Below, piece after piece: positions 7,424 to 13,274 of a stretch of DNA of 14,711 nucleotides. Position numbers and translations under genes: made by a program. This stretch comes from Leptolyngbya sp. SIO4C5 (lineage in GTDB: Bacteria > Cyanobacteriota > Cyanobacteriia > Phormidesmidales > Phormidesmidaceae): the NCBI GenBank assembly GCA_010671965.1, contig JAAHIC010000032.1:1-14711 (forward strand). The letters run 5' to 3'. Under the pieces are notes generated by a model, which had not been told where the DNA came from, did no database searches, and was given only the letters and a program-made list of their open reading frames with translations. Each line of letters opens with the position of its first letter. Position 1 is the first letter of the stretch.

Positions 7424-8458
7424 GCTATCCCCCTCTTCGAGCGCTACGTGGACACCTGCTACTTAGTTTCAGTCAAATTGATGCACGGAATTTTGGCAGC
7501 CGCAGAGCGAGCCGATCTGCCTGTAGGGATTTTACTGAAAAAAGCAGGACTCACGGCTGAGGGTCTAGCAGATGCAGATAGTCGGCTACCCCATGCCAAG
7601 CTAGCAGCCCTGTGGCAGGCGATCGCCCAGGTTGCTCCAGATCCCTGCATTGGGGCGATGTTAGCGGAGCTGACTGAGCTAGAAGCTTTCAACGTTACCG
7701 GCTATGCCATGACCCACAGTCCCACGCTGGCTAAGGCTCTCGATCGGCTCGTGCGCTACAGTCGGCTGCTGCATGAGGGCCTCACGTTCGCCCTAACAGT
7801 TGAGGCTAAAACGGCTTGTCTCACCCACAGGGCAATTAATCCGACGCTGATGCTGCCTGCCATCAGCGGTAGCTGGACGCTGGCTAACTTAGTGCTGTGG
7901 GCGCGGCGGAGTTTGGGCGATCGCTGGTCGCCTATCAGCATTAGGCTGCAGCAGGTCAGGCCGCTAGATCTGTCGGTTTATCAGCGGGTTTTTAAGGCCG
8001 ACTTGGCGTTTAGCTGTGCTGAAAACAGCCTGGTATTTGATGCCGACTGGCTGGAAGCGCCGCTGGTCAATGCCAATCCGGGCCTGTGCGATTTACTTGA
8101 TCGCTATGCCGAAACGCTGCTGAGCCAGCTCCCCCAGTCGGACACAGTACTCAATCAAATCCGTCACCTAATGACGGTAGAACTACGAGGCCGTGAACCC
8201 AGACTAGAGGCGATCGCCCAGAAGCTAGGCTATTCTCCCCGCACGCTGCAGCGTAAGCTGGAGCAGGCCAACACCTCCTTCCAGCAGCTTTTAGATGAAA
8301 TGCGCCGCGAACTGGCGTTTCAGTATTTGCGAGATCCTCAGCTCACCACCAGCGAAATTGCTTTTCTGCTAGGGTTTTCTGAAAACAGCGCCTTCAACCG
8401 GGCCTTTCGTCGCTGGACAGGCCATACGCCCGGTGAATTTCGGCTTGCCTGCCGCTGA
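7418..8458 (+). CDS. AraC-family transcriptional regulator (arabinose-binding-like N domain)
   Basis: The 346-residue protein has the layout of OruR/ArgR-like AraC-family regulators. An N-terminal ligand-sensing domain (about 20-215) contains a typical SPTLAKALDRLVRYSRLLHEG stretch near 101-121. A C-terminal DNA-binding domain (about 245-346) has two helix-turn-helix motifs: LEAIAQKLGYSPRTLQRKLE (263-282) and TSEIAFLLGFSENSAFNRAF (311-330), followed by the signature TGHTPGEFR. The ATG at 7418 lacks a clear ribosome site; Met22 (7481) is an alternative, though homologues usually carry residues like those before it. The gene is divergent from the ATPase-antiporter operon, with 203 bp between the two start codons, so that operon is a reasonable target along with itself. 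It converges with the GH13 gene 20 bp away. The effector is unknown. Confidence 0.9.
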   Translation: MSAIPLFERYVDTCYLVSVKLMHGILAAAERADLPVGILLKKAGLTAEGLADADSRLPHAKLAALWQAIAQVAPDPCIGAMLAELTELEAFNVTGYAMTHSPTLAKALDRLVRYSRLLHEGLTFALTVEAKTACLTHRAINPTLMLPAISGSWTLANLVLWARRSLGDRWSPISIRLQQVRPLDLSVYQRVFKADLAFSCAENSLVFDADWLEAPLVNANPGLCDLLDRYAETLLSQLPQSDTVLNQIRHLMTVELRGREPRLEAIAQKLGYSPRTLQRKLEQANTSFQQLLDEMRRELAFQYLRDPQLTTSEIAFLLGFSENSAFNRAFRRWTGHTPGEFRLACR

Positions 8459-8479
8459 ACCATGCAGTCATCTGCAGGC
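8447..8479. other. Inverted repeat spanning two convergent stop codons
   Basis: GCCTGC (8447-8452) and GCAGGC (8474-8479) are perfect 6-bp inverted arms around a 21-nt loop, spanning the AraC-family stop and touching the GH13 stop. The position suits a shared terminator, but the loop is long and no T-tract follows on either strand. Confidence 0.2.
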
Positions 8480-10158
8480 TAGGGCAGCTCTCCAAAATAA
8501 ACGCCGTAGGGCGGTAATTCTACGCGATCGCCCTGTCGCTGATAGTCAAAGCCGGTTTCAGGCTTGTCCTGACAGTCAGGGTGCTGGGCTAAGCTCAGTT
8601 CTACAGGTTCAAAGCTGAGATTAAAAGCGCACAGCAGTTTTTGTGCGTCGCTTTGACGGACGAAGGCCAAGACCGGCTCTGCTGTTTCTAGTAAGGTAAG
8701 CTGGCCCTGGCGCAGGGCAGGCTGCTGGCTACGCCAGCGAATCAGTTGCCGGTATTTGTTCAGCAGGGAGTTAGGATCGACCTCTTGGACATCTACGGCA
8801 TGAGTCAAATGCTCAGCAGGGACGGGCAGCCAAGGGTCAACCGCCGTGGTGAAGCCGCCGTGGGGCTGGTCTTTGTGCCAGGGCATGGGCGTGCGGGAAC
8901 CATCACGACCCAGAATTGAGGGATAGCCGGCAATACCGAAGGGATCCTGCATTTTCTCAAAGGGAATGTCCGCCTGGGTCAGCCCCAGCTCGTCCCCCTG
9001 ATAGATACAGCAGCTACCGCGAAGGGAAATTAGCAGCGCCACAAACAGGTGATCAAATTCTTCCTGAATATCCTCAGAGACATGAAACTTGCTCCAGCGG
9101 CTCTTGAGCCGGGGGAAATCGTGGGTACCGGCTGTCCAGCAAATCACGCCGTCCGCAAAAGCTGCTTCAACTCGCGCAATCATCTGGTGGAGTCGTTCCT
9201 GGGTCAGCGGCTCATCGTTCATCAGGGACGAGTTGTAGGCCATGTGGAGGCGATCGCGGCCCTGTACGTATTCGCTAGAGGTCGCGATGGTGTCCTCGGC
9301 GCTGCTGATTTCGGCCAAGGTGGTAGTGCCCGGATATTCCTCCATTAACTGCCGAATTGGCTGCAGCACGTCATCAATATTGGGCTGGCAGAAATTGTAG
9401 AGATTGAGCTGGGAAAAGAAAGGATCGCTGGGGGAGGCTCCAGCCGGTCGCGGCTTATCCGGGGGACGTTGGGGATTGTCCCGCAGTTGGCGATCGTAGA
9501 GAAAGAAGTTGACGACATCCAGGCGGAAACCATCGACGCCCAAATCTAGCCAGAAGCGACCTACCTGCTTAATTGCCTCAATCACCTCCGGGTTGTACCA
9601 GTTGAGGTCGGGCTGCTCTACCAGGAAATTGTGCAAATAGTACTGCTGGCGGCGAGGTTCCCAAGTCCAAACGCTGCCGCCGAAAGTGGCCAGCCAGTTG
9701 GTAGGGGGCGTACCGTCCGGCTTGGGGTCAGCCCAAACGTACCAGTCAGCTTTGGGATTGTCTTTGCTGCTGCGGCTTTCCTGAAACCAGGGATGCTGGT
9801 CGGAGGTATGGTTCCACACCTGATCAATCAGCACTTTCAAGCCGCGATCGTGCGCTGCCGCCAGGATGTTTTGAAAGTCTGGCAGCGTACCGAAGATAGG
9901 ATCGACAGCGCAGTAGTCAGAAATGTCGTAGCCAAAGTCTTTCATCGGCGACTTGAAGAAAGGCGAGATCCAAACCGCATCAACCCCTAGAGACGCCACG
10001 TAGTCAATCTTCGCTAAAATACCGCCGAGATCTCCCACCCCATCGCCGCTGCTGTCCATAAAGCTGCGGGGGTAAATTTGGTAAATTACCGCGCTGCGCC
10101 ACCAGTCGGGCGACTGCTCACGGCTAAGAACGATAGGAGATTGTGATTCAACGACCAT
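8479..10158 (-). CDS. GH13 alpha-glucosidase (GH13_23-like)
   Basis: The 559-residue enzyme belongs to glycoside hydrolase family 13 and should release glucose from the non-reducing end of short alpha-glucosides in the cytoplasm; no signal peptide is seen. The TIM barrel begins at about 18 (DWWRSAVIYQIYPRSF). Region I is DQVWNHTSDQHPWF near 112-125. Region II is VDGFRLD with nucleophile Asp214. Region III is LAEIS with acid/base Glu283. Region IV is GTHD with the transition-state Asp347. Region IV is odd because the usual NHD is THD. The block GSVWTWEPRRQQYYLHNF (about 161-178) resembles GH13_23 alpha-glucosidases, and a short beta domain ends the protein (about 490-559). It lies 60 nt after the GAPDH gene on the same strand and is probably the last gene of that unit. 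Oligo-1,6-glucosidase or transglucosylase activity is possible. Confidence 0.88.
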   Translation of the reverse strand: MVVESQSPIVLSREQSPDWWRSAVIYQIYPRSFMDSSGDGVGDLGGILAKIDYVASLGVDAVWISPFFKSPMKDFGYDISDYCAVDPIFGTLPDFQNILAAAHDRGLKVLIDQVWNHTSDQHPWFQESRSSKDNPKADWYVWADPKPDGTPPTNWLATFGGSVWTWEPRRQQYYLHNFLVEQPDLNWYNPEVIEAIKQVGRFWLDLGVDGFRLDVVNFFLYDRQLRDNPQRPPDKPRPAGASPSDPFFSQLNLYNFCQPNIDDVLQPIRQLMEEYPGTTTLAEISSAEDTIATSSEYVQGRDRLHMAYNSSLMNDEPLTQERLHQMIARVEAAFADGVICWTAGTHDFPRLKSRWSKFHVSEDIQEEFDHLFVALLISLRGSCCIYQGDELGLTQADIPFEKMQDPFGIAGYPSILGRDGSRTPMPWHKDQPHGGFTTAVDPWLPVPAEHLTHAVDVQEVDPNSLLNKYRQLIRWRSQQPALRQGQLTLLETAEPVLAFVRQSDAQKLLCAFNLSFEPVELSLAQHPDCQDKPETGFDYQRQGDRVELPPYGVYFGELP

Positions 10159-10218
10159 AGGCTTGAATTGACTAAATAACTGCTTGTTTTTCTAGAGGTG
10201 CGCCCAAGATTCTGGCTG

Positions 10219-11220
10219 CTAAAGCTGCTGAGCCAGTCGGATTCCCTGACGCACCATCTGGCTGGCATAGCCCCACTCATTGTCATACCAGCTCATAATC
10301 TTGACTAAATCGCCATCGACCACCTGGGTCATGGTCAGGTCCACGATGGAAGCTCTGTCATCTTGAATGATGTCGGCAGAGACGATTGGATCTTCAGAAA
10401 CACCCAAAACGCCCCGATAGCGATCCGTTTCGGCCTCATCGCGGAAAATCTGATTCAGGTCTTCTACCTGCACCGGGCGATCGCAGACAAAAACCATATC
10501 AGAGATAGAGCCAACGGGCACCGGGCCGCGCACCGCAACGCCGTTGAACTTGCCTTTGAGTTCAGGCAGAACTTCTGTAGTGGCGATCGCCGCGCCGGTG
10601 CTGGTCGGGACGAAGTTAGCCGCCGCTGCCCGTCCCCGCCGATACTTAGAGCTGGGCGCATCCACAATCGCCTGACTGGAAGTGTAGGCATGAATTGTGG
10701 TCATAATTGCCTTTTTGATGCCGACCCGTCGCTGCATTACCTCTACAACCGGGGCGATGCAGTTAGTGGTGCAGCTCGCACAGGAAACCGTCTTGGCCTC
10801 ATCAGCGCTCTGCTGATTAATTCCGTAAACGACGGTGGCGATGCCCTCACTCTTGGCTGGAGCCGACAAGACAACGCGCTTAGCTCCAGCCTGCAGGTGC
10901 TTTTCGAGCCCTTCCTGCTTACGAAAGACGCCGGTGCATTCAAAGACAACCTCGATCCCCAGATCGCTCCAGGGGAGCTGAGCCGGATCTTTCTCGCCAA
11001 AGACCTTGTAGGTGGTATCCCCAATCGTCAAGCTGCCTTCATCTGCCGTCACCGACTGGGAATAGCGTCCGTAGACGGTATCATATTTCAGCAAATAGGC
11101 CAGATTGCTGGGATCCACCAGGTCATTGATCGCAACCAGCTCTAATTCTGGCCGCTCTACAATAATTTTTAGCGCTGCCCGACCGATGCGTCCCAGGCCG
11201 TTGATTGCCACACGGACCAT
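10219..11220 (-). CDS. gap: Glyceraldehyde-3-phosphate dehydrogenase, type I
   Basis: The 333-residue protein is a class I phosphorylating GAPDH, which interconverts glyceraldehyde 3-phosphate and 1,3-bisphosphoglycerate with NAD(P). The Rossmann motif INGLGRIGR occupies 6-14. Asp33 (INDLVD) sits where NAD-preferring enzymes carry the acidic residue that binds the adenosine ribose. The catalytic Cys150 lies in SCASCTTNC, with His177 in IHAYTSSQ and the C-terminal WYDNEWGYA. The residue three before the catalytic cysteine is Cys147, where Asn is usual. A strong AGGGGAG ribosome site precedes the ATG at 11220, which rules out the TTG at 11235 because that codon overlaps the site. Cyanobacteria carry several GAPDH genes (gap1 to gap3). 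Sequence feel suggests the Gap3-like group rather than the Calvin-cycle Gap2, but this is not certain. It sits within a cupin/GH13 gene set. Confidence 0.95.
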   Translation of the reverse strand: MVRVAINGLGRIGRAALKIIVERPELELVAINDLVDPSNLAYLLKYDTVYGRYSQSVTADEGSLTIGDTTYKVFGEKDPAQLPWSDLGIEVVFECTGVFRKQEGLEKHLQAGAKRVVLSAPAKSEGIATVVYGINQQSADEAKTVSCASCTTNCIAPVVEVMQRRVGIKKAIMTTIHAYTSSQAIVDAPSSKYRRGRAAAANFVPTSTGAAIATTEVLPELKGKFNGVAVRGPVPVGSISDMVFVCDRPVQVEDLNQIFRDEAETDRYRGVLGVSEDPIVSADIIQDDRASIVDLTMTQVVDGDLVKIMSWYDNEWGYASQMVRQGIRLAQQL

Positions 11221-11256
11221 AAGCTCCCCTTCCAACTCGCTATACTTCAGTCCTGC

Positions 11257-11463
11257 TTACTGGCGATAGTCTGGATCTGTCCAGCAAACGGGTAGCTGCT
11301 CTCCAGACGGAAAAACTAGCTTGGTTTTGCTGACGCTCTCTGGCGGCTGCTCTTCCTGTCCGGCTTGAGGCTGACCAGTGACTTCGTTCTCAACCGGATT
11401 AAATAAGGCTTCCGTATCGGTGACCTTAAACAAAATCCCGGTTTCTTTGTTCTGCATAAGCAT
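11257..11463 (-). CDS. Conserved small soluble protein, unknown function
   Basis: The frame encodes 68 residues from the ATG at 11463, chosen because GAGGAG lies 7 nt upstream. There is no membrane helix. The N-terminal half reads as a short beta-rich segment (KETGILFKVTDTEALFNPVE), a polar QPQAGQEEQPPES linker follows, and the C-terminus has FPSGEQLPVCWTDPDYR. From memory, this pattern (LFNP, a GEEQPP-like linker, FPSGE.LP.CW.DP.YR) occurs in small cyanobacterial proteins, some labelled acetyltransferase with no apparent basis; the protein is far too short for an acetyltransferase fold. It lies between the cupin gene (50 nt upstream) and GAPDH (36 nt downstream), so it is likely cotranscribed with them. 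Its role is unknown. Confidence 0.75.
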   Translation of the reverse strand: MLMQNKETGILFKVTDTEALFNPVENEVTGQPQAGQEEQPPESVSKTKLVFPSGEQLPVCWTDPDYRQ

Positions 11464-11513
11464 GGTAAAACTCCTCAAACTTGCTAAATTTAGACGCTGA
11501 TCTGGCCGTGTTT

Positions 11514-11855
11514 TTAAGCTGCATCGCGCTCGTGGGCGCGGGCAGGAGGGCTGGTAGCCTCAACGGCAGTGAAAGCCTCTAAGATGCGATAGGTATGAGA
11601 AGCCTGCTGCGGTACGACCCAGGAATCACCGGGCTGAAGCTGAGTTACTTTGCCTTCCAAATGCAGCTCGGCCTTACCTGCAATCACGTAGCCGACCGTT
11701 TCATAGTCGCGCCGGGTTTCAGGTTTGGGTTCGCTGGGAGCCTCTTCTTGCCACAGGCGCATCGCGAGCTTGTCGCCTGCCGCTAGGTAAGCCTGACCCA
11801 TTTCGCCGGTCGTGGCGTTTTGCTCGTTAGTTTTTGAGATGGAAGCCTCTGGCAT
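11514..11855 (-). CDS. Cupin-domain protein lacking the metal-binding HxH motif
   Basis: The 113-residue protein is a single small beta-barrel of the cupin superfamily (about 28-100). The first cupin motif is DYETVGYVIAGKAELHLEG (50-68); its usual HxH metal ligands are replaced by Asp-Tyr-Glu. The second motif is PGDSWVVPQQASHTYR (75-90), which keeps one histidine. The tail FTAVEATSPP is typical of a subgroup of small bacterial cupins. With most metal ligands gone, a binding or signalling role is as likely as catalysis. The start at 11855 has GAAGGAA about 10 nt upstream. As the first gene of the minus-strand set cupin, 68-residue protein, GAPDH and GH13, it lies next to the presumed promoter. 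Substrate and function are unknown. Confidence 0.85.
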   Translation of the reverse strand: MPEASISKTNEQNATTGEMGQAYLAAGDKLAMRLWQEEAPSEPKPETRRDYETVGYVIAGKAELHLEGKVTQLQPGDSWVVPQQASHTYRILEAFTAVEATSPPARAHERDAA

Positions 11856-11880
11856 ATGAATTTAATTCCTTCAAAATGTA

Positions 11881-11915
11881 ATTAGAACAGTTGCCTCACA
11901 GAGCGTTGTCAACGC
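11881..11915 (-). promoter_or_regulatory. Candidate promoter and operator dyad of the cupin-GAPDH-GH13 unit
   Basis: On the minus strand a perfect TTGACA hexamer (11912 to 11907) lies about 50 bp upstream of the cupin start. It is embedded in the perfect 13-bp dyad GCGTTG-T-CAACGC (11903-11915). A TCTAAT hexamer (11886 to 11881) could be the -10 but the 20-bp spacing is too long; the in-register hexamer at 17 bp is poor. A repressor on the dyad would cover the -35 element. The promoter is inferred; the dyad is plain. Confidence 0.4.
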
Positions 11916-11937
11916 GCGGGCAATCTGACTCGACCAT

Positions 11938-11953
11938 AAAAAAAAGCGGGTGC
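11938..11953 (-). other. Short GC stem followed by T8 on the minus strand
   Basis: Read on the minus strand, AGCG-CACC-CGCT is followed at once by eight T residues, as in a very short intrinsic terminator. It lies upstream of the candidate cupin promoter with no minus-strand gene in front of it. It could stop antisense transcription or attenuate a longer leader. The 4-bp stem is too weak for a firm call. Confidence 0.25.
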
Positions 11954-12125
11954 GCTGGCGTCCTTCTGTAGAGAGAACTTGTCCCGGCAGGAAAGCAAAT
12001 ATCAGTAGCTAGTTAGAGTACATAGAATTGTTTTTTGGCTAGGGTGGCAATGACAGCGATCGCAAAGTAGCTTTCATAAGCAGGCGATCGCTAATACGAA
12101 TTTTGCTGACGGTTTAAAAATTTAT

Positions 12126-12338
12126 ATGACTCATCCAAAATCCCAATCTGCAGCAGACGAGCAGGCAAAGCAGCAGGCTGCTGACGAGAAAACAGTTGAT
12201 CCTCAAGACTTGGTCTACAACAGCGAAACTGGCCAACATCCTCAAGAAGTCGTTGAGAATCCGGCTGTCACCCCGCAGATGCTCAACGATCCTGAGACTT
12301 CCAGAGCGGGTTTTATTCGCGAAGACCGAGACGAATAA
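12126..12338 (+). CDS. Small acidic, probably disordered protein, unknown function
   Basis: The 70-residue product is highly polar, rich in Gln, Glu, Asp, Ala and Pro, with no Cys or Trp and no hydrophobic helix. It is likely to be intrinsically disordered over most of its length. Recognisable pieces are EKTVDPQDLVYNSETGQHPQ (21-40) and PAVTPQMLNDPETSRAGFIR (46-65). I recognise no named family. No Shine-Dalgarno sequence precedes the ATG; an AT-rich TTTAAAAATTTAT stretch does, as in many cyanobacterial leaders. It is 151 bp upstream of another small hydrophilic protein on the same strand and divergent from the cupin gene. Composition resembles bacterial hydrophilic stress proteins, which is only a suggestion. 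Reading-frame length and composition support a real gene moderately. Confidence 0.6.
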   Translation: MTHPKSQSAADEQAKQQAADEKTVDPQDLVYNSETGQHPQEVVENPAVTPQMLNDPETSRAGFIREDRDE

Positions 12339-12345
12339 CTAATCT

Positions 12346-12371
12346 CTGCGATCGCTGCGATCGCTCCGCAG
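12346..12371. repeat. Tandem HIP1 octamers inside a CTGCG/CGCAG inverted repeat
   Basis: Two GCGATCGC octamers (12348-12355 and 12357-12364) are separated by one base, and the pair is framed by inverted CTGCG (12346-12350) and CGCAG (12367-12371). The element begins 8 bp after the stop of the 70-residue gene. The self-complementary octamers could fold into a strong RNA hairpin, but no T-tract follows. Confidence 0.6.
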
Positions 12372-12377
12372 GTTGCT

Positions 12378-12451
12378 CTGTTGCAGTTTGGCCTTTTGGG
12401 CGCAATTCTGCGATAGCTAGCAAAGCGGAATCGCGGCGGAGTTCGCAACAG
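12378..12451. repeat. Inverted repeat CTGTTGC / GCAACAG
   Basis: CTGTTGC (12378-12384) and GCAACAG (12445-12451) are perfect 7-bp inverted arms separated by 60 bp, filling most of the gap between the two small plus-strand genes. It could be the remains of a small inverted-repeat element or an RNA structure, or chance. Confidence 0.25.
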
Positions 12452-12489
12452 AAATATTTCAAATATTCCAAGTAAAGTAAGGAGCTTAG

Positions 12490-12921
12490 ATGGCAGACCA
12501 GCGACCCCAAGAACAACAGCAAGGACACAAAACGGCAGGCAATCCAGAGCAGCCGAATACAGCTCCCAAACAGCAGGCGGAAGCGGCTTCTATGGCGGAA
12601 GCTGTTCGCGTGGGCGCAGAGGATAACAGCGTTGCTGCGGGTGCTGCCGTTGCCAATAGCCATGAGTACAGCGCTGCTGGGGCCTCGACGGTGGGCGGCG
12701 ACCCAGACGCTATGACCGATCAGGCCAAAGTAGTAGGAGAAGAAGCGGTAGGCGGCACCACGCCAACGCCTGACCAAAATGTAGTCGATGACATTGGCGA
12801 AGCGATGGGCATTGAAGCGGTGGACGAAAAACCGCTAGAAATTACCGAGCGGATGCATGCCCGCGATCGCGAACGAGCTGAGCTGGATCCTTTAGCCGGT
12901 GACAACAATTCGGCGGTCTAA
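12490..12921 (+). CDS. Small hydrophilic protein resembling DUF6335
   Basis: The 143-residue protein has a Gln/Ala-rich N-terminal half without obvious structure (1-65). Its C-terminal half recalls the cyanobacterial DUF6335 family: GGDPDAMTD (69-77), VGEEAVGGTTPTPDQNVVDD (82-101), AMGIE (105-109) and a charged end RDRERAELDP (125-134). No Cys, Trp, membrane helix or signal peptide is present. The ATG at 12490 has a good AAGGAG site 6 nt upstream. Function of the family is unknown; its members are small, acidic and water-loving. It follows the 70-residue gene after 151 bp on the same strand. The family name is recalled from the motif pattern and has not been tested by a search. Confidence 0.75.
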   Translation: MADQRPQEQQQGHKTAGNPEQPNTAPKQQAEAASMAEAVRVGAEDNSVAAGAAVANSHEYSAAGASTVGGDPDAMTDQAKVVGEEAVGGTTPTPDQNVVDDIGEAMGIEAVDEKPLEITERMHARDRERAELDPLAGDNNSAV

Positions 12922-13028
12922 ATTCGGTAGCAAGTTGTTTATCCGCTTAGGGTTCAGATCGGCTAATCCACAGCAGTACCTACCTGTGACCTCACTGCCA
13001 GAGTGGGTATATAACCAAATTCGGCGGT
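12907..13028 (+). repeat. 11-bp direct repeat AATTCGGCGGT around about 100 bp
   Basis: AATTCGGCGGT occurs at 12907-12917, overlapping the end of the DUF6335-like gene, and again at 13018-13028, just before the DUF433 remnant. A shorter AATTCGG lies at 12921-12927. An 11-bp match over this distance is not expected often by chance. It could reflect a local duplication or an old insertion footprint. Confidence 0.35.
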
Positions 13029-13045
13029 AGTTCCTGACCAGATAG

Positions 13046-13219
13046 AATGGTGGACTTAGCCCAGCCGATATTCTCAGAGAATACGGATTTCTCAGCTTGG
13101 CACAGATTTATGCAGCCCTAACTTATTACTGCGCCAATCAGGCGGAAATCGAAGCTTATCTAGTAGTAAGAGAGATGGCTGACTATGATTGCCTGATAGC
13201 GCAGGGAATCGCTGAATAA
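13046..13219 (+). pseudogene. Remnant of a DUF433-family antitoxin-like gene
   Basis: A 57-codon open stretch ends at TAA 13217-13219 and reads like the C-terminal half of DUF433 proteins: NGGLSPADILREYGFLSLAQ, then IYAALTYYCANQAEIEAYL. The LSLAQIYAALTYY block is the family's most typical segment. Upstream, in-frame stops at 13043-13045 and 13028-13030 and the lack of an in-frame start before the conserved block show that the N-terminal half is gone. I could not find it in other frames. DUF433 proteins are predicted antitoxins, usually followed by a DUF5615 PIN-like toxin. A 13-bp perfect palindrome ATTCTCAGAGAAT lies inside the frame at 13070-13082. The match is by eye and has not been searched. 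Confidence 0.6.
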
Positions 13220-13264
13220 GTGACTCAAATTCGCTGACGAGGACGTTGCTAAGCGGCCTTCGTC
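13220..13264 (+). pseudogene. Possible stub of a DUF5615 PIN-like toxin gene
   Basis: A GTG directly follows the DUF433 stop and reads VTQIR before TGA (13235-13237). In the next frame, from 13233, ADEDVAKR follows. Together they resemble the usual DUF5615 opening QIRFLADEDVPKR with a frameshift and small deletion in the middle. The start position, touching the antitoxin stop, fits a toxin-antitoxin operon. Only about 13 residues can be matched, and nothing further remains before the phosphoglycerate mutase gene at 13275. Confidence 0.35.
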
Positions 13265-13274
13265 GCTCCTGAGC

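Larger units (their letters stand above)
12922..13274. other. Gene-poor interval with decayed reading frames
   Basis: This stretch of about 350 bp holds no intact gene. The left part (12922-13040) shows only the direct repeat noted separately, and no tRNA or terminator. The right part (13046-13264) contains the DUF433-type remnant and a possible stub of its partner. Confidence 0.6.

Noticed and set aside
10363..11145. 260-codon plus-strand open frame opposite the GAPDH gene
   Set aside because: It lies wholly antisense to a firmly identified GAPDH gene, has low-complexity arbitrary composition and no recognisable motif.
12313..12777. 154-codon minus-strand open frame over the small-protein region
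   Set aside because: It overlaps both plus-strand genes; the plus-strand 12490 frame has a good ribosome site and family-like motifs, whereas this one has an Arg/Ser/Leu-rich antisense composition.
12930..12985. tRNA-like T-arm sequence GGGTTCAGATC
   Set aside because: Flanking bases do not form a T-stem, and no acceptor, D or anticodon arms were found around it.
13070..13082. Perfect palindrome ATTCTCAGAGAAT
   Set aside because: It lies inside the DUF433-like remnant with no promoter context, so it was not called as an operator.
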